DNA of 64,000 nucleotides from Typhlomys cinereus. Lineage: Eukaryota; Chordata; Mammalia; Rodentia; Platacanthomyidae. Below the pieces are notes generated by a model, which had not been told where the DNA came from, did not search any database, and worked only from the letters and a program-made list of their open reading frames with translations. Position 1 is the first letter of the stretch; every line of letters begins with the position of its first letter. The stretch covers positions 995,741 through 1,059,740 of the forward strand of contig JALPQD010000007.1 in assembly GCA_023101885.1 (NCBI GenBank), given 5' to 3'. Below, piece after piece: positions 34,380 through 46,236 of this stretch. A program made the translations under genes and the position numbers.

Positions 34380-37095
34380 TATAAAATGTTGGCCTTGATC
34401 AATTAGTGTGAGGGAATCCCCTAGTATTTCTTCAACAGTTTATAAAACCGTTATAAAACCTATAAAGTCTCTGGTCTAAAATTAAGGTCCTTGAGCAGTT
34501 TGGAGTTGATTTTTATGCATAGTGACCAGTAAGGGTCCAGTTTTAATCTTCTGCATGTAGATTTTTCCAATTTTGCCACCACCATTTATTGAAAATGCTG
34601 TCCTTTTTCCATTGGGTTTTCTGAGCCTATATGTCACAAATCGAATGACTGTAAGTATATAGATTCATGCTGGGTCTTTAACCCTTTATCTATTGATCTA
34701 TGTGTCAATTTTGGAGCCTGTACCATGCTGTCTTTATTATTTTGGATTTGTAGCATAGATTAAGGTCTGGTTTGGTGATACCACTAGCAGATATTTTATT
34801 ACTCAGGATTGTTTTTGTTCTTGTGGGCCAATTGTGCTTCCATAAAAATTTTGAGATTGTTTTGTCAATTTTTGTAAAGAATTGTCTCGGAATTTTGTTT
34901 AACATTGCATTGAATATGTATACAGCTTTTGATAGGATGTTCATTTTTATGATTCTTTGTATCATTTTCCTTATCTCAATTTCTTATATTTCTCCCTTGA
35001 TTTTATTAATTTCTCCTCATCTACTGCTTTTGGAATTGGATTGTTTCTACCTCTATAAAACTTTAAGTCATTTACTTGTGACGTTACCATTTGTTTGATA
35101 GGGACATTGAGCGCTATCATCTTTCCTCTTAGGACAGCCTTCATCATGTCCCAGAAATTTTGATATGTTGTGTTTTTATTATCATTCATTTCTATGAATT
35201 TTTGAATTCCCATTTTCACTTCTCCCTGAACCCATTTCTCATTCAATATGATGGTATTTAAATTCCAAAAATTTGTGTATCTTTTTGTCTTTTGCTTTTT
35301 AGTGGATGTCTACCTTTATTCCGTAGTGATCTGATTAGATGTGGGTAATAATTTTTGCTTTCTTGTATATATGGAGACTTACTTTGTGGCCTAATATGTG
35401 GTCTATTTTGGGGAAAGTTCCACAGGGTGCTGAAAAGAATGTACATTCTTTGGTGTTAGGATGGAAATTTTGGTAGAAGTTGGTCAGGCCCACGTGGGTT
35501 ATGGTTTGATTCAGCTCCAATATGTCTTTCTTCAGTTTTGTCCTGTTGACCTATCCAATGATGACAGTGGGTGTTGAAGTCTCCTAATATTATATTTTTG
35601 GGGTTGATTTTCTGTTTTGTATTGTTTTATATTTTGTATGTTTTTTAATGAATGTGAATGAGCCTATATTAGGTGTGTATATGTTCAGTATTGTAAAGTT
35701 ATCATGATGAATTGTTCCTTTGATTAATATGTAGTATCCTTCTGTATCTCTTAAAACTTATTTGGATTTGAAGTCTATTTTATCAGGCACTAGAATTGCT
35801 ACATCTGCTTGCTTCATTGATCCTTTAGCTTAAAGTACATTTGATCAGCATTTTGCTCTGAAAATGTTCCTATCTTCTATGGTGAAATGTTTCTCCTGAA
35901 GGCAGAAGATTGATGGACTATGATTTTTAATCTATGATTGTACCATATGTCTTTTGACTAGAGAGTTAATTCCATTCACTTTTAAGTTATAATTGTGAAA
36001 TGATTGTTGCTTCCTGTCATTTTCTTTGTTTTGTGGGTTTTTATATCTATTTCTTTGCATGGAAATTGTGTTGGTATTGTTTTTCTCTTGGATATGTGTG
36101 TCTTTTTCTTTGATCTTCCATATCTTTTCTAGAATCATTTGTAGGCCTGGTCATTGGTCATGCAAGCCTTCAGTTTTTCTTTATGGTGGAACAATTTGCT
36201 TTCATCTTTAATCATGAGTGATAGTTTGGACAGGCATATCAGCCCGAATTGGCACTTGTGCTCATTCATAATTCTTCTGGCTTTTACTGTTACTGTTGAA
36301 AGATCAGCTATAATTTTAATAGGCTTACCTTTAAATGTGACTTGGTTTTTTCCCCTCTTGAAACTTTCAACACATTCTCTTTGTCATTTGTCTGTAATGT
36401 TTTGACTATTATTTGTTGTGGTACTTGGATAGCTAGCTTTTTCCTTAGATGTGGAAAATTTTCATTAATGATACTGTGAAAAAAAAAATCTGTTCCAGTG
36501 TGACTTTTTCAGTTTCTTGTTTTGGGATTCCATGACTGTGCAGGTTTGGCTTCTTCAAGGCGTATCGTAGTTATTGAATATTTCTCTTAAGTTTTTTTTC
36601 TTTCTTTACTTCTTTGAATGAACCAATTTGTTTTGCCATCTTCTAGTTCTGATATTCTATTTTCTGCATTAGGTTTACTGATAAGACTTGCTGTTGAGTT
36701 TTGTATTTTAGTTTGCTTTAAATTTCAAGTGTAATCTCTGCATGAAATTTTTTTTAACTCCTCTATGCCTAGTTTTGTTTCTTCAACTGTCTTTTTCATC
36801 TTTTCCAATTTCTGTTCATAATGGTTTATACAGTTATTTAACTGCTCTCGGATTTCCTCTTTCATTGTTTTGATCATATTAAAAGTTGGGCTGTGAAAAT
36901 TGTTCTCTTGGTTATGATTTCTTATTTAATATCCAAAGATTTATTTGGTTGGAATCCAACATTATGAAGCCTGAGATTTTGGTAAGATATTTGTTGTCTT
37001 GGTTTTTGTTTTATCTTATAGATTATGTTGTGACTTGGGCATTTTGTATTTGATTTCAAGTATCTTTCCTGGTGTGGTTTTGATAGTTATGTGTC
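34380..37095 (-). mobile_element. LINE-1 with internal deletion (ORF2 N-terminal half and ORF1 region)
   Basis: On -, 34705-34965 gives a mid-ORF2 stretch (KISKFLWKHNWPTRTKTILS). At about 34968 the sequence jumps to the early ORF2 region (TTYQNFWDMMKAVLRGK, 34971-35246), then the endonuclease region (about 35258-35870), then the inter-ORF/ORF1 region to about 37095. The jump is a deletion of several hundred residues. All frames are broken. Confidence 0.85.
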
Positions 37096-37099
37096 AGAC

Positions 37100-37365
37100 A
37101 GGCTGGAGATATGGCTCAAGGGTTAAGACTCTGCCTCGCAAGGAAAAGGTCCTGGGTTTGTATTCAGGTCCCATGTAAAAACACCAGGTGGAAACCGCAA
37201 TCCCAGCCCTAGTGGGCAGAGCCTGGGAAATCCCAGAATGAAGTAAGAAGGAGGTCAAAGCAATCCAGGATAATTCCTGAAGTCACCCTTAGGCCTCCAC
37301 ATTGACACATGTGCCCTTACACACACACACAAACACACACACACACACACACACATGAATGAATG
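37100..37365 (+). mobile_element. Old tRNA-derived SINE with (AC)n tail
   Basis: gacaggctggagatatggct head, ggtcctgggtttgtattcag B-box region and (AC)n at about 37319-37353. Diverged from the young family by roughly one base in five. Confidence 0.8.
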
Positions 37366-37384
37366 AATACTCAGAATTACATGA

Positions 37385-38008
37385 GTAGGAATAAGGAAAA
37401 TGCTAATGCTGGTTGGTTGCTGCTAGCATCTCTTGGTAAACTACAAAGGGAAAAGGAAGACCTCTGAGAGGAAAATATCCAACTCAGAAAGTGTATAAAC
37501 AAGTTAGAATCTTGGAGAGAATCTTTCTCCAGTAGCAATAGGGCTTCAATGGTTGAAAATCAAACTCAAACTCTGATTATCAGATTGGCTAAGTTACAAC
37601 ATAAGTTAAATTCCCAGGCATGAAAGGTGTCATACGTTAAAATAAAAGCACTGATTGGGAAAGAATGGGATCGTAAAAAGTGGAATGCTGATGTGTGGGA
37701 GGACCAAACTGATGATGAAGACATTGAACCTTCAAATTCTGATGGGTTTATTTCACCTGAGTAGACAGTCTTCCCACCCTCAACAGAAAATGAATCCCCA
37801 TACCCACTATCTACAGAAGTGCTGTCTTCACCTTTGCCTGAGAAAACTAATCATGAATTGTTTGAGAAAAGAGCAAAGACTTTGTCTCAAGAAAATGCTG
37901 GTGCTTCTTGGGACTTGAACATATTTGTCTCCATTTTGTACTTGTTCACTTGTCCTCCCTATGAAACACCTGACATGTTAGACATAGACTGTTTGACCCA
38001 ATTGTGTA
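37385..38008 (+). pseudogene. ERV-L gag, 5' part
   Basis: A degenerate frame with a heptad-like, charged segment (KLQREKEDL, then KLESWRESF) is followed by IGKEWDRKKWNADVWED and an acidic stretch. This is the order seen in ERV-L type Gag. There are stops inside (for example at about 37763). The frame stops at the LTR beginning at 38009 and its continuation is found at 40449. Not functional. Confidence 0.7.
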
Positions 38009-38557
38009 TGTGACTATAACCATAAACAGTCAGTTCCAAATTAGGAAATACTTAAGATTCCAGGAGCCCCCCTAAACTGTAAAAGCAGCCTTTACACTAA
38101 CATTTGGTCCTTGCATAATCAGCCACCTCACCAACTTTGTCAAGGAGAGAATTAATATAATAGTTTTTAAGAATTGTGGTCAGAACAGGCAGAACTATTC
38201 AATCAGAAGTCAGTCACTAACTTCTCAAGGAATTCCAAGAGCCATGAGTAATGTAAGGGATACTAGAAATTGTTTATGGAGTACTGGAAACTGCTGGGGG
38301 TCGGAGCTGACCAATATCCACAATTCAACACTACTTTTGCTTTAATTTACCTAATCATGCATCTGTTACGTTTGAAACCCCCTCCTCCTATAGAAATAGC
38401 CTATAAAAGACCTTGTAAAATAAAGACTGGGGCTCTTGTTCCTGATCTCACCAGTGATGGTGAGAGCCCAGGTTTGAACTTGAATAAAGGCCCTCATATG
38501 ATTGCATCACTGTCAGCTCTGTGATGGTCTCTTGGGATTCAGAAACCTGGGCACAAC
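38009..38557 (+). repeat. 5' LTR of the ERV1-like element
   Basis: 549 bp from tgtgactataacc to gggcacaaca. TATAAAA at 38402 and AATAAA at 38419, with a second AATAAA near 38483. Confidence 0.75.
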
Positions 38558-38560
38558 ATT

Positions 38561-38578
38561 CTGGGGGCCCATCTTGGA
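38561..38578 (+). other. Retroviral primer-binding site (tRNA-Pro type)
   Basis: tgggggcccatcttggac lies three bases after the LTR end. It resembles the proline-tRNA site (TGGGGGCTCGTCC...) common in gammaretroviruses, with several changes. Confidence 0.7.
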
Positions 38579-39021
38579 CTCCCAGAGACCCCCGAACCCC
38601 TAACCTGGAGGGCTCTGTTCAGGCTGGTGAGTGCACTCTCTGTCTCTGTGTATTGCCTGTGATATGTTTGGAATTCCAGTCTGAAGGAGGGCTCTGTGCC
38701 AGATGGTGAGCACACTCTCTTTCTGCTATAATCTGTTTGGAATTCCCATCTGAAGAGGTCAAGATAAGACTTAAGCAGACACACTAGCAGGATGTGAACT
38801 GAGGGTATTGGGAGATGTCTCAGACCCCCATCTGGAGGACAAAGTCCTCATTTGTGAGGGAGAAGCAGACCACCATCTGGAGGACAGGATCCTCATCTGC
38901 AAGGGAGAGGTGGATGCACTGTGAAGTAGCCCACCATCAGGAAACTTCATTTCTGCCTCCAAGAACGTTTTCTGTGTTATATTTTGTTCTGTGTGTGACT
39001 TTACTGATGGTGACTCTTGAG

Positions 39022-39110
39022 ATGGGATAGATGTAGAAAACTCCTTTAAAATTATTGGAACATTTTAAAGCCTTAAAAATAGGGCAACTGACCTAGGACT
39101 TAATGTGTAG
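39022..39110 (+). pseudogene. ERV1 gag start, broken
   Basis: An ATG followed by G, a stop, and then TPLKLL-like codons corresponds to the myristoylated N-terminus of a gammaretroviral matrix protein (MGQ...TPL.L). A better preserved homologue is at 45873. Stops at the third and fifth codons disable it. Confidence 0.6.
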
Positions 39111-40448
39111 AAAGGAAAACGCTTTGTCTTTTGCAGTAATGAATGGCACATTTTCAAGGTAGACTGGCCAGCAGATATGTGCTTTACACTGTCTGCTGTT
39201 TAATTTACCCAATAACACCTCTATTTTAATTTTTAAAGCAACTAAGGAAAAGAAAGCCTCTCCCCCCCCTCCACACCCCCTCGCCCTATACTGGAGAAGC
39301 CAGAAGAACTGTCTGTTGTTCTTTGTGATTTATCTATGTTGATCTCATTTTAAGAGTTACTTTAAGTGTTTTGACTTGCTTGGTAACCTGGATTTCCTGT
39401 AATATGTGTATTTTATGTTTCAAAAAAACAAAGCTGTGGCCACTTCAATTTTTATTCTTATTGCATTTATGAAGTTTCAAAAAAGGTGGTATTGTGTTTT
39501 TACCCAGGATCTGATAACTTCACTTTTGTAATTCCCCTTTAAAAATGTATTTTCCCATGTGTTATACCAACATATCTAGCAGCCAGAAAGGAAAACTGAC
39601 TTTTGAGAAATTCGTTAGAATTTCTTAATTCTCCTAGTATGTATGAGCTCCTTTTCTTGGGGACAAATCTGTTTTCTAATTCCTTGTTCCCATGTGTGCT
39701 CCAATATTCTGCTACAACCTTGCTAATGTAATTCAGATGTAATGATTTTTAATATAGGATCTACTGTTATTGTCTCCATTAAAGGACATGTCGTAAAGGT
39801 TATCTAATGTGAAAACAGCAGGGACCCATCAAGTAGGAGAAAGAAAATATAAAGAAAGTATGTATGTTACTTAAAAATTAGAAATGTGAAGAAGGTTTGG
39901 AAGAAGGTTTATGGGATGAGATATGTTACTTAGATGTTTAGGAGGTTTATGAGTTGGTTACTTAAAAGAAATATGTTAAAGTATGTTGTAAAGGTTTATG
40001 GGATGTTAAATTTATGAGATAAAAATTAGATATAATGGATAAAAAAGGAAACGTAATATGTTATGCTTCTTCCATATTATAAAAAGAAAAGCATTGAGCC
40101 TTAGAATTTAGAAATTAGGAATTAAGCTTCATGTATTCAAGTGTATTTCAATTGTCTGTTAATTAGACAGAGATTTGGTTACTCATAAAATCCCAATTCC
40201 TAAAGGGCAGTGTGAAGCTCATCAGCTTCTGGCCCTAAGGAAAGTTTAGGACTAGGGCCTCCAGAGGCTCTAATAGGACCCTCCCACTCCTGGGGAGGTG
40301 AGTTCCCAGAGAACAGTGCTCTCATTCCTGATCTGCTGCATTAGTGATAACAAGAGCCTAGGTTTGAGCTATAACAAAGGTGCCCATGTGTTTGCATTGG
40401 TGTTGGCACCATGGTGGTCTATTGGGACCCAGAAATCTGGGCACAACA

Positions 40449-42072
40449 CTACAGCATGCTCACCTGTGATTGCTCCCAGGCCTATAACTAGGCTCAAGGC
40501 TAAACAGGCTCCTAAAGATGAAATTGAAAGTGTTGTTCATGAAAAGGTACATTATACCTCTAAAGAACTGCATGACTTTTCTAATACATTCAAGCAGCAG
40601 TCTGGGGAATACACCTGGGAATGGATTGTAAGGCTATGGGGTACTGGTGGAAGGAGTATAAAGCTGGATCAAAGTGAGTTGACAGAAATGGGCTCCTTGA
40701 GTAGAGATTCTATATTTAATGCTGCTAAAACACTGCTAGGTTTTAATGCTGTTAAAAATGATGCCAAGAGTTTATTTGAGTGGGTAGCTAAAATATTTAT
40801 TAAAGTTTGGACTTCTGAGAAAGAGCTGGAGATTCCAGATAGTGTTGATGATGGGATTAAGAGGTTCAGAGAAATTGGTATGCTTGACTGGATTTGTTCT
40901 TTAAAATCTAATTCTCAATGGCAGAATCCAGATGATATGTCTTTTACCAGAAATGTACTAAATAATGGGTGAAAGGGGCACCATCAAATATGAAGGCTCC
41001 TATTGTTTCACTTCTTGTGCCAGCACTAACAATGGAAGATGCAGCTGACCAGTTGGAAGAATTAAATTCAATGGGTCTAGGTGGATCTAAGAGTAGTAGG
41101 GGCCAAGAAGCAGCATTGAATCACCAGTGGCAAAGTAAGTGTACTAACCATAATGTACAGCATAGACAAAAGAGTATTTGTGAAGGTCTCACTTGCTTAG
41201 ACCTTTGGCACTGGCTAATCAATCATGGTGTTCCCCAGAGTAAAATAGATAAGAAGGCTACAAAGTTCTTATTTGACCTGTACAAGCAGAAAAATTCTAA
41301 CATAAATGAAAGAAAAGCTAGCTTGATTCATAGCAGAAGAGAATCATGGCCTGTCACCAATTTCTACACTTGAGCCAGTTGACAAATCCATAACCCCTTG
41401 AATGAAGGGGAGGCTGAGTCTCTTTAAGGAAGACATTGGTGTCATAGTAAAAAACTTTAATATTAGTCTTTCTCCTATCCTTCCACAAAGGGACCTAAGA
41501 CCTTTCACTAGAGTTACTGTACATTGGAGGAAATGAAATAATCAGATTTTTGGGGGTCTACTAGGTATTGATTCTGAGTTGACATTGATTCCAGGAGCCC
41601 CTAAAAGCACTGTGGCCCTCCAGTTAAAGTAGGGGTATATGAGGGGGTCAAGTGATTGACGGAGTTTTGGCTAATATTCAACTCAGAGTAAGTCCAAGAA
41701 GTCCCTGAACTCATCCTGTGGTTAGTTCCCCAGTATAATGGAAGCTTTTAAAGTTGTCACTACTAAGGAAAACAGTGAATCAGAAACAATATCATATCCC
41801 TGGAGGAATTTCAGAAATTAGTGCCACCATGAAAGACTTGAAGGCTGCAGGGTGGTGGTTCCTACCACCTCTCCTTTGAACTCTTCCATTTGGCCTGTAC
41901 AGAAGACAGATGGATCATGGAGAATGACAGACTATTATCACAAACTTAATCAAGTTATGACACCAATTGCAGCTGCTCTAACAGATGTGGTTTCATTGCT
42001 TGAGGAGATTAGCACATCTCCTGGTACTTAGTAGGCAGCTATTGATCTTGCAAATACTTTTTTCTCCATACC
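40449..42072 (+). pseudogene. ERV-L gag (3' part), protease-like region and start of reverse transcriptase
   Basis: 40449-40972 and 40969-41373 are two consecutive frames of ERV-L capsid: WEWIVRLWGTGG, MLDWICSLKSN, then KAPIVSLLVP and LNSMGLGG. They are separated by a stop at 40970. A decayed protease-like stretch with IDSELTLIPG lies near 41570. 41860-42066 matches the start of reverse transcriptase (VQKTDGSWRMT.DYHKLNQV and AAIDLANTFFS), with stops. The RT domain ends abruptly at the LTR at 42073. Known ERV-L elements lack env. This copy is dead. Confidence 0.8.
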
Positions 42073-42496
42073 TGTTGGGCACACCCAGAAATTACCAGTG
42101 CATAGCTGAACACATGGGACCAAACATGGCGCTGAGAGCTAGTGTCCTGGGCATAACCCTGATCGCATTACAGAGAGCCCTAATTGGCTTTTAGAAGTTG
42201 AATTGCCTTTCTCACTGAGATACGTTGAGTCTGACCTGTAAGGCTTACATGCTGTGTTGACCTTTGACATAATTGGCTGCCTGTTTCACACCCTGTGGTA
42301 GTTTGTCTACATAAGCTGTTTCATTACCCCCAATAAATCAAGATTTGCTCTGACAAACTCCCCGCCCGTGTTCGAGTCTCTGGAATTGAGGCAGAGGAGC
42401 AGGCGGTGAACTTTCCTTTCTCCGTCCTGGTGGCCTGTAGTCCTCCCCTAGTGTGTGAGTGTGTGTGTGTGTGTGTGTGGGTAGAGAAACACCACA
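42073..42496 (+). repeat. 5' LTR of the IAP-like element
   Basis: Begins tgttgggcacacccag and ends aacaccaca. AATAAA at 42332-42337, followed by a GT-rich repeat (about 42455-42478) in U5. It shares tgttgggc and an (a)aacatggcgctg-type block with the solo LTR at 19091-19471. Confidence 0.8.
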
Positions 42497-42498
42497 TC

Positions 42499-42516
42499 TG
42501 GTGCCCCTGTGTGAGG
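42499..42516 (+). other. Primer-binding site of the IAP-like element
   Basis: tggtgcccctgtgtgagg follows the LTR end by two bases. The tggtgcc start suits a Phe-type site used by IAPs, but the remainder is altered. Confidence 0.55.
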
Positions 42517-42572
42517 AACTTTCCAGATCAGTTGGGGCAAATCAGGCTTCAAGGTAAGTTAAATCCTTATTA

Positions 42573-43890
42573 TGGGTAACGCATCAACAAGTAGACCTGA
42601 CCCAGTGCTGGAATCATTGAGATTTGTATTAAAAAGTCATGGTTTTGAAATTCCAGATTCTTGCATTGCCAAGGTTTGGCAAAAGGCCCTTGAATTGGCA
42701 CCTCGGATCCAATCTTCCAATATATTTTCATAGGACACTTGGAATAAGATGGAAGACCTAGCCAGAGAACGGGAGGAACATCTTAAAATATCACCTCTCT
42801 TAGAATTTTATCCCATGGTGTCTGCGCTTAAGATAGCGTTACTTCTCAATACAATCCAGCTCCCAAGGAGACGAACATGGAGGCAGAGTAGACAGAGGGT
42901 AAGGAGGAGGAGAAGGAGCAGCCAGAGCTGCTGCTTCTGGATCCCAATGCAACTTCAGGGCTGCCAACTCCCTGCACGGTACTGCCAGAGCCAAAAGCAA
43001 GCTATCCTGGGTACCCCAACGCCAAGTGGCGGCAGGATGGTGCTGCCGAGTGGTAGGGACCGGAAAGCTGAGGGCCTGGTGAGCATGCCAGTCACTTGGA
43101 GGGATTCACACTGGGTGGCACCCCAGTGTGGTGTACTCAGGAGGATTGGAAAAAATTCACTGGGGAGAAAACCCAGATGCACCAGGCAGAAAGTAAACTA
43201 GACAGAGATAAGAATCCCGAAAGCTGAGAGGAGCCGCTGAGCAAGGGGGAAGAGCCACATTCACTCCTAGAGCTGCCAGACAACACGAGCAAGCAGCCGC
43301 CCAGAGAGGGGGTGGGGCTATATGCGCCCCAAGAGCTGCAGGTGGGGGAGTGGCTACAGATCGTACTTGACATGGGCAGTTCCTTTCATCCAGATTTAGC
43401 GCTGCTTATGGGGGAGGGGCAGCATGCAGTTCGGGAGCTGGAGAAAAATGCAAGCAGCTGCGAAGCAGGACGGGTCGCCTGCATCCAGATTTAGCTCCTC
43501 TCAAGGGGGAATGGGGCAGAGGCGGTTTAGAAGAGACCCCTCCGCCATATGCGCTCACCAAAATCTCTCCCAAAACTGCGCACATGCGGGGCACACTGGT
43601 CCCCTTCAGGCTAAAGCAGGGAATCCAGAGCTAGAGCCCAAGTATACTGAGAACCTAGATCTGGATGGCAATCGCCCTGCAGTATGGTATCCCTGAGAAG
43701 CTAAAAATTTAAAGAAATTAATAAGGGCAGTTCTAGAGGATCTCCCAAATTCTCCTTGAGTATAGATGCTTCTTCAAGATTTAGCTCATCAACCCTGAAC
43801 AACAAAAGACTGGCTGGATGTGGCCAGAGCAGTGCTTCCCAATCCTACATTCATTAAATGGTCAACATGGAAAAAACTAGACAAAGGTCC
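42573..43890 (+). pseudogene. Betaretrovirus/IAP-like gag remnant
   Basis: The frame opens with MGNASTSRPDPVLESLRFVL, a matrix N-terminus with the Gly-2 expected for myristoylation. An in-frame TAG follows at about 42732, and the frame then continues (MEDLAREREEHLK). Further Gag stretches follow in several frames: proline-rich PPPYALTKISP near 43535-43570, then a capsid-like DWLDVARAVLPNPTFIKW near 43810-43860. Multiple stops and shifts; the capsid C-terminus and nucleocapsid are missing. Dead. Confidence 0.75.
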
Positions 43891-43924
43891 CTCTGAAGTG
43901 CCAATAGCAGGCATTGTACAAAAA

Positions 43925-46032
43925 CCCAGCAAGCCCCCCCCAACTCCCTATACTGGAGGGGCCATAAAAACTGTCTGTTGTTCTTTGTACTTTAACTGTG
44001 ATGATGAAGAGTTACTTTAAAAAGTTCTGACTTGCTTGGTTACCTACATTTACTATAATATGTGTGTTTTATGTTTCAAAATAACAGCTTTGGCCACTAC
44101 AAATCTTATTGCACACTTATAATCACATTTTGATTTTTGACTCTTCATTATTTGGCATGCCCAATTTAAATTCAAGTGCACACTTAAAAATGAATCATTT
44201 TGATAACATTAAAAGGCCTGAGTACATACTGACTAAAATATCTTGTTTTGTCTTGATTTTTATGAAGCATTACAAAAGGTGGTATTGTGTTTTTACCTAA
44301 GATCTGATAACATTACTTTTGCGATTCCTTTAAAAGTTTGTTTTCCCATGTATAATACCAACATATCTTGCATCCAGAAAGAAAAACTGATTTCTGAGAA
44401 ATTCATTGAAATTTCTTCCTTCTCCTGGTATGTATGTGCTCCCTTCCTTGGGGACAAGTCTGGTTTCTAATTCCAGGTGTACTCCTGTGTTCTGCTACAA
44501 TCTTGCTAACTTAATTCAGATATAATGATTTTTAAGATGAGGTCTACTGTTATTTCCTCTTTGTTGTAAATGGTTTATAAAATGTTAGATTAAAAAATAA
44601 ATATATTTTTTATGTTTTATGTTATGCTTCTACCATACTTTAAAAGAAAAGACACAGAACCTCAAAAATTAGAAACTAAGAATTAAGCGTCATGTATTCA
44701 AGTGTATTTCAATTGTCTGTTTTGATTATGGAGGAATTTGGTTGCTCATAAAATCCCAACTTCTCAAGACCAACAGGAAACTTATCTGTGGGGTCATGAG
44801 TAAATATTAGGCAAGTCTGAGACCAGGGCCCTCCCTGCTCCGAGGAAGGTGGGCTCTGCTCAGGGTCAGACAAGCAGGAGAAGCTGAGGCCCCACCCAAC
44901 AGAAGCTGAGGCCCCACCTGGCTACAGCTCAAACAGACTGAAGGCCAGCTAGGTAGTTTCTTTAAATCTTGGACTTCACAGTAAAAGAGACTCTGCTAAA
45001 CCAATCTCTACTCACCTTTTGGAACAGGCTTTTCCTGGAGGGGGAGGAAAAGGCCCCTTTAAAATGTGGGAGGAATGTTTTAATCTCTGTGTGAATGTGT
45101 GAGTGAATGTCAGCCTGAGGTGGGAAACCTCCAAACTCACAGCAAGATCCCTAAGATCTTTTAAAGCCACAGGATTCAATTGGGCCACTTCTGCGTTTCC
45201 ATGGTGATAACATACAGTGTAGGGTGGGATCAGATTAGAATCTAGTTGCTGGGTTTATATAGTGCTTGGCAAAACTCTGCTGAGCCATGTGTCTTTTCCC
45301 CAAGTCCAGGTCCACTAAACTAAAACAAAAAGAGTTTTCCCCTTCCTGTGTCCAGGGACTAACTAAAAAAATGTGAGTGCTTAGTCCTACCAACCTGAAA
45401 GAGAGTCAACTTGTAGTATATTCTCGGACATGCCCTGTATACATCTTAGACAAGAGATGATTCCAAGAAGATCTTTAAGTTATAATACCATCTAACTAGA
45501 CAAACAATGGCAAACTAATGACAGAAAGTTAAGAGACTATAAAGATCTGTACCAAAACTACCAGCTACTAGTTCAGGAAAAGCTTTGTCTCACAATAGAA
45601 ATGTCCCCGAGAGACTAAGGTGGAACAGGAATTTCATCTAGCTTCCACATCAGCCAGACTCCCATCTGGGGGACAGGGTCCTCATCTGTTAGAGAGAAAT
45701 AGGCCCCCATCTGGAGGATAGCATCCTCATCTGCAAGGGAGAGATTGGAATACTGAGATTAAACAATCCACAGTCAGGAAACTTTCGTTTCTGTCTTGGA
45801 GGTAGAATCCTTTCTTTCTGTCTGTCCTTTCTTTTTGTTCTGCGTTGTCTTATGACCCCACTGATGGATGAAATGGGACAGATACAGATAACCCCTTTAA
45901 ACTTATTTTTAGACCATTTTAAGGACTTTAAAATAGGACAGGTGGCCTAAGACTTAAAAAAAAAAAAAAAAAAAAAAAAACAGGAAACAAAGAAATCAAA
46001 CATTTGCCTAAGGGAATAGATAGAATACCACA
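43925..46032 (+). mobile_element. Gammaretrovirus-like (ERV1) fragment, second copy
   Basis: 43925-44860 aligns with 39240-40270 (actgtctgttgttctttgt, atatgtgt(a/g)ttttatgttt, ggtggtattgtgtttttacc). 44860-45560 is additional sequence. 45560-46032 is a leader plus gag start, homologous to 38810-39110 and, inverted, to 59040-59590. The order (AT-rich 3' part first, leader after) suggests a join between two copies or a rearranged tandem. An A-run at 45958-45980 interrupts the gag region. Confidence 0.65.
45873..45955 (+). pseudogene. ERV1 gag N-terminus (second copy), broken
   Basis: MGQIQITPLNLFLDHFKDFK is the typical gammaretroviral matrix start with Gly-2. A stop (taa) follows within about 30 codons and a poly-A run interrupts the frame. 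Confidence 0.7.
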
Positions 46033-46236
46033 GGCAAATTCGGGAACCACCATAGACCGCCTCCACCTCCTCCTTGTTTATTCTGCCCGGGGATTCACAG
46101 GCTCTTCCCTACCAGGAAGAGAAATGCAGGCCGCCTCCGCTTCCACCTAGCGTCTATACATGGGGTCTAGGATCCAAACTGGGGACTTCTGGCCTGCAAG
46201 GTAGAGGCTTAACCCCTGAGCCACCTCTCCAGCCCC
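46033..46236 (-). mobile_element. tRNA-derived SINE, 3'-truncated
   Basis: Reversed copy ending ccacctctccagcccc. The (AC)n tail and part of the body are missing. It directly abuts the ERV1-like fragment. Confidence 0.85.

Larger units (their letters stand above)
38009..40448 (+). mobile_element. Gammaretrovirus-like (ERV1) defective element inserted in ERV-L gag
   Basis: Starts with a complete LTR (38009-38557), then a proline-tRNA-type primer site, a leader and the first codons of a dead gag. About 1.2 kb of AT-rich non-coding sequence (39240-40200) follows, then a second LTR end (about 40320-40448) sharing the R-U5 block, for example cagaaa(c/t)ctgggcacaaca. ERV-L gag sequence lies on both sides. 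A flanking duplication is not clear (tgta versus ctac). The AT-rich part is shared with 43925-44860. Confidence 0.75.
42073..43924 (+). mobile_element. IAP-like (class II, ERVK) LTR plus 5' internal region, 3'-truncated
   Basis: An LTR, primer site, splice-donor-like leader and gag frame lie in the normal order, directly inside the ERV-L reverse transcriptase. The gag homology fades at about 43900, where gammaretrovirus-like sequence begins. No pro, pol, env or 3' LTR of this element is present. Confidence 0.8.

Noticed and set aside
34705..35246. Two separate genes on -
   Set aside because: Both frames are L1 ORF2 pieces brought together by an internal deletion.
40298..40972. 224-codon + strand frame as a host gene
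   Set aside because: The first about 50 codons are ERV1-like LTR sequence and the rest is ERV-L capsid. The apparent fusion is created by the insertion junction at 40448/40449.
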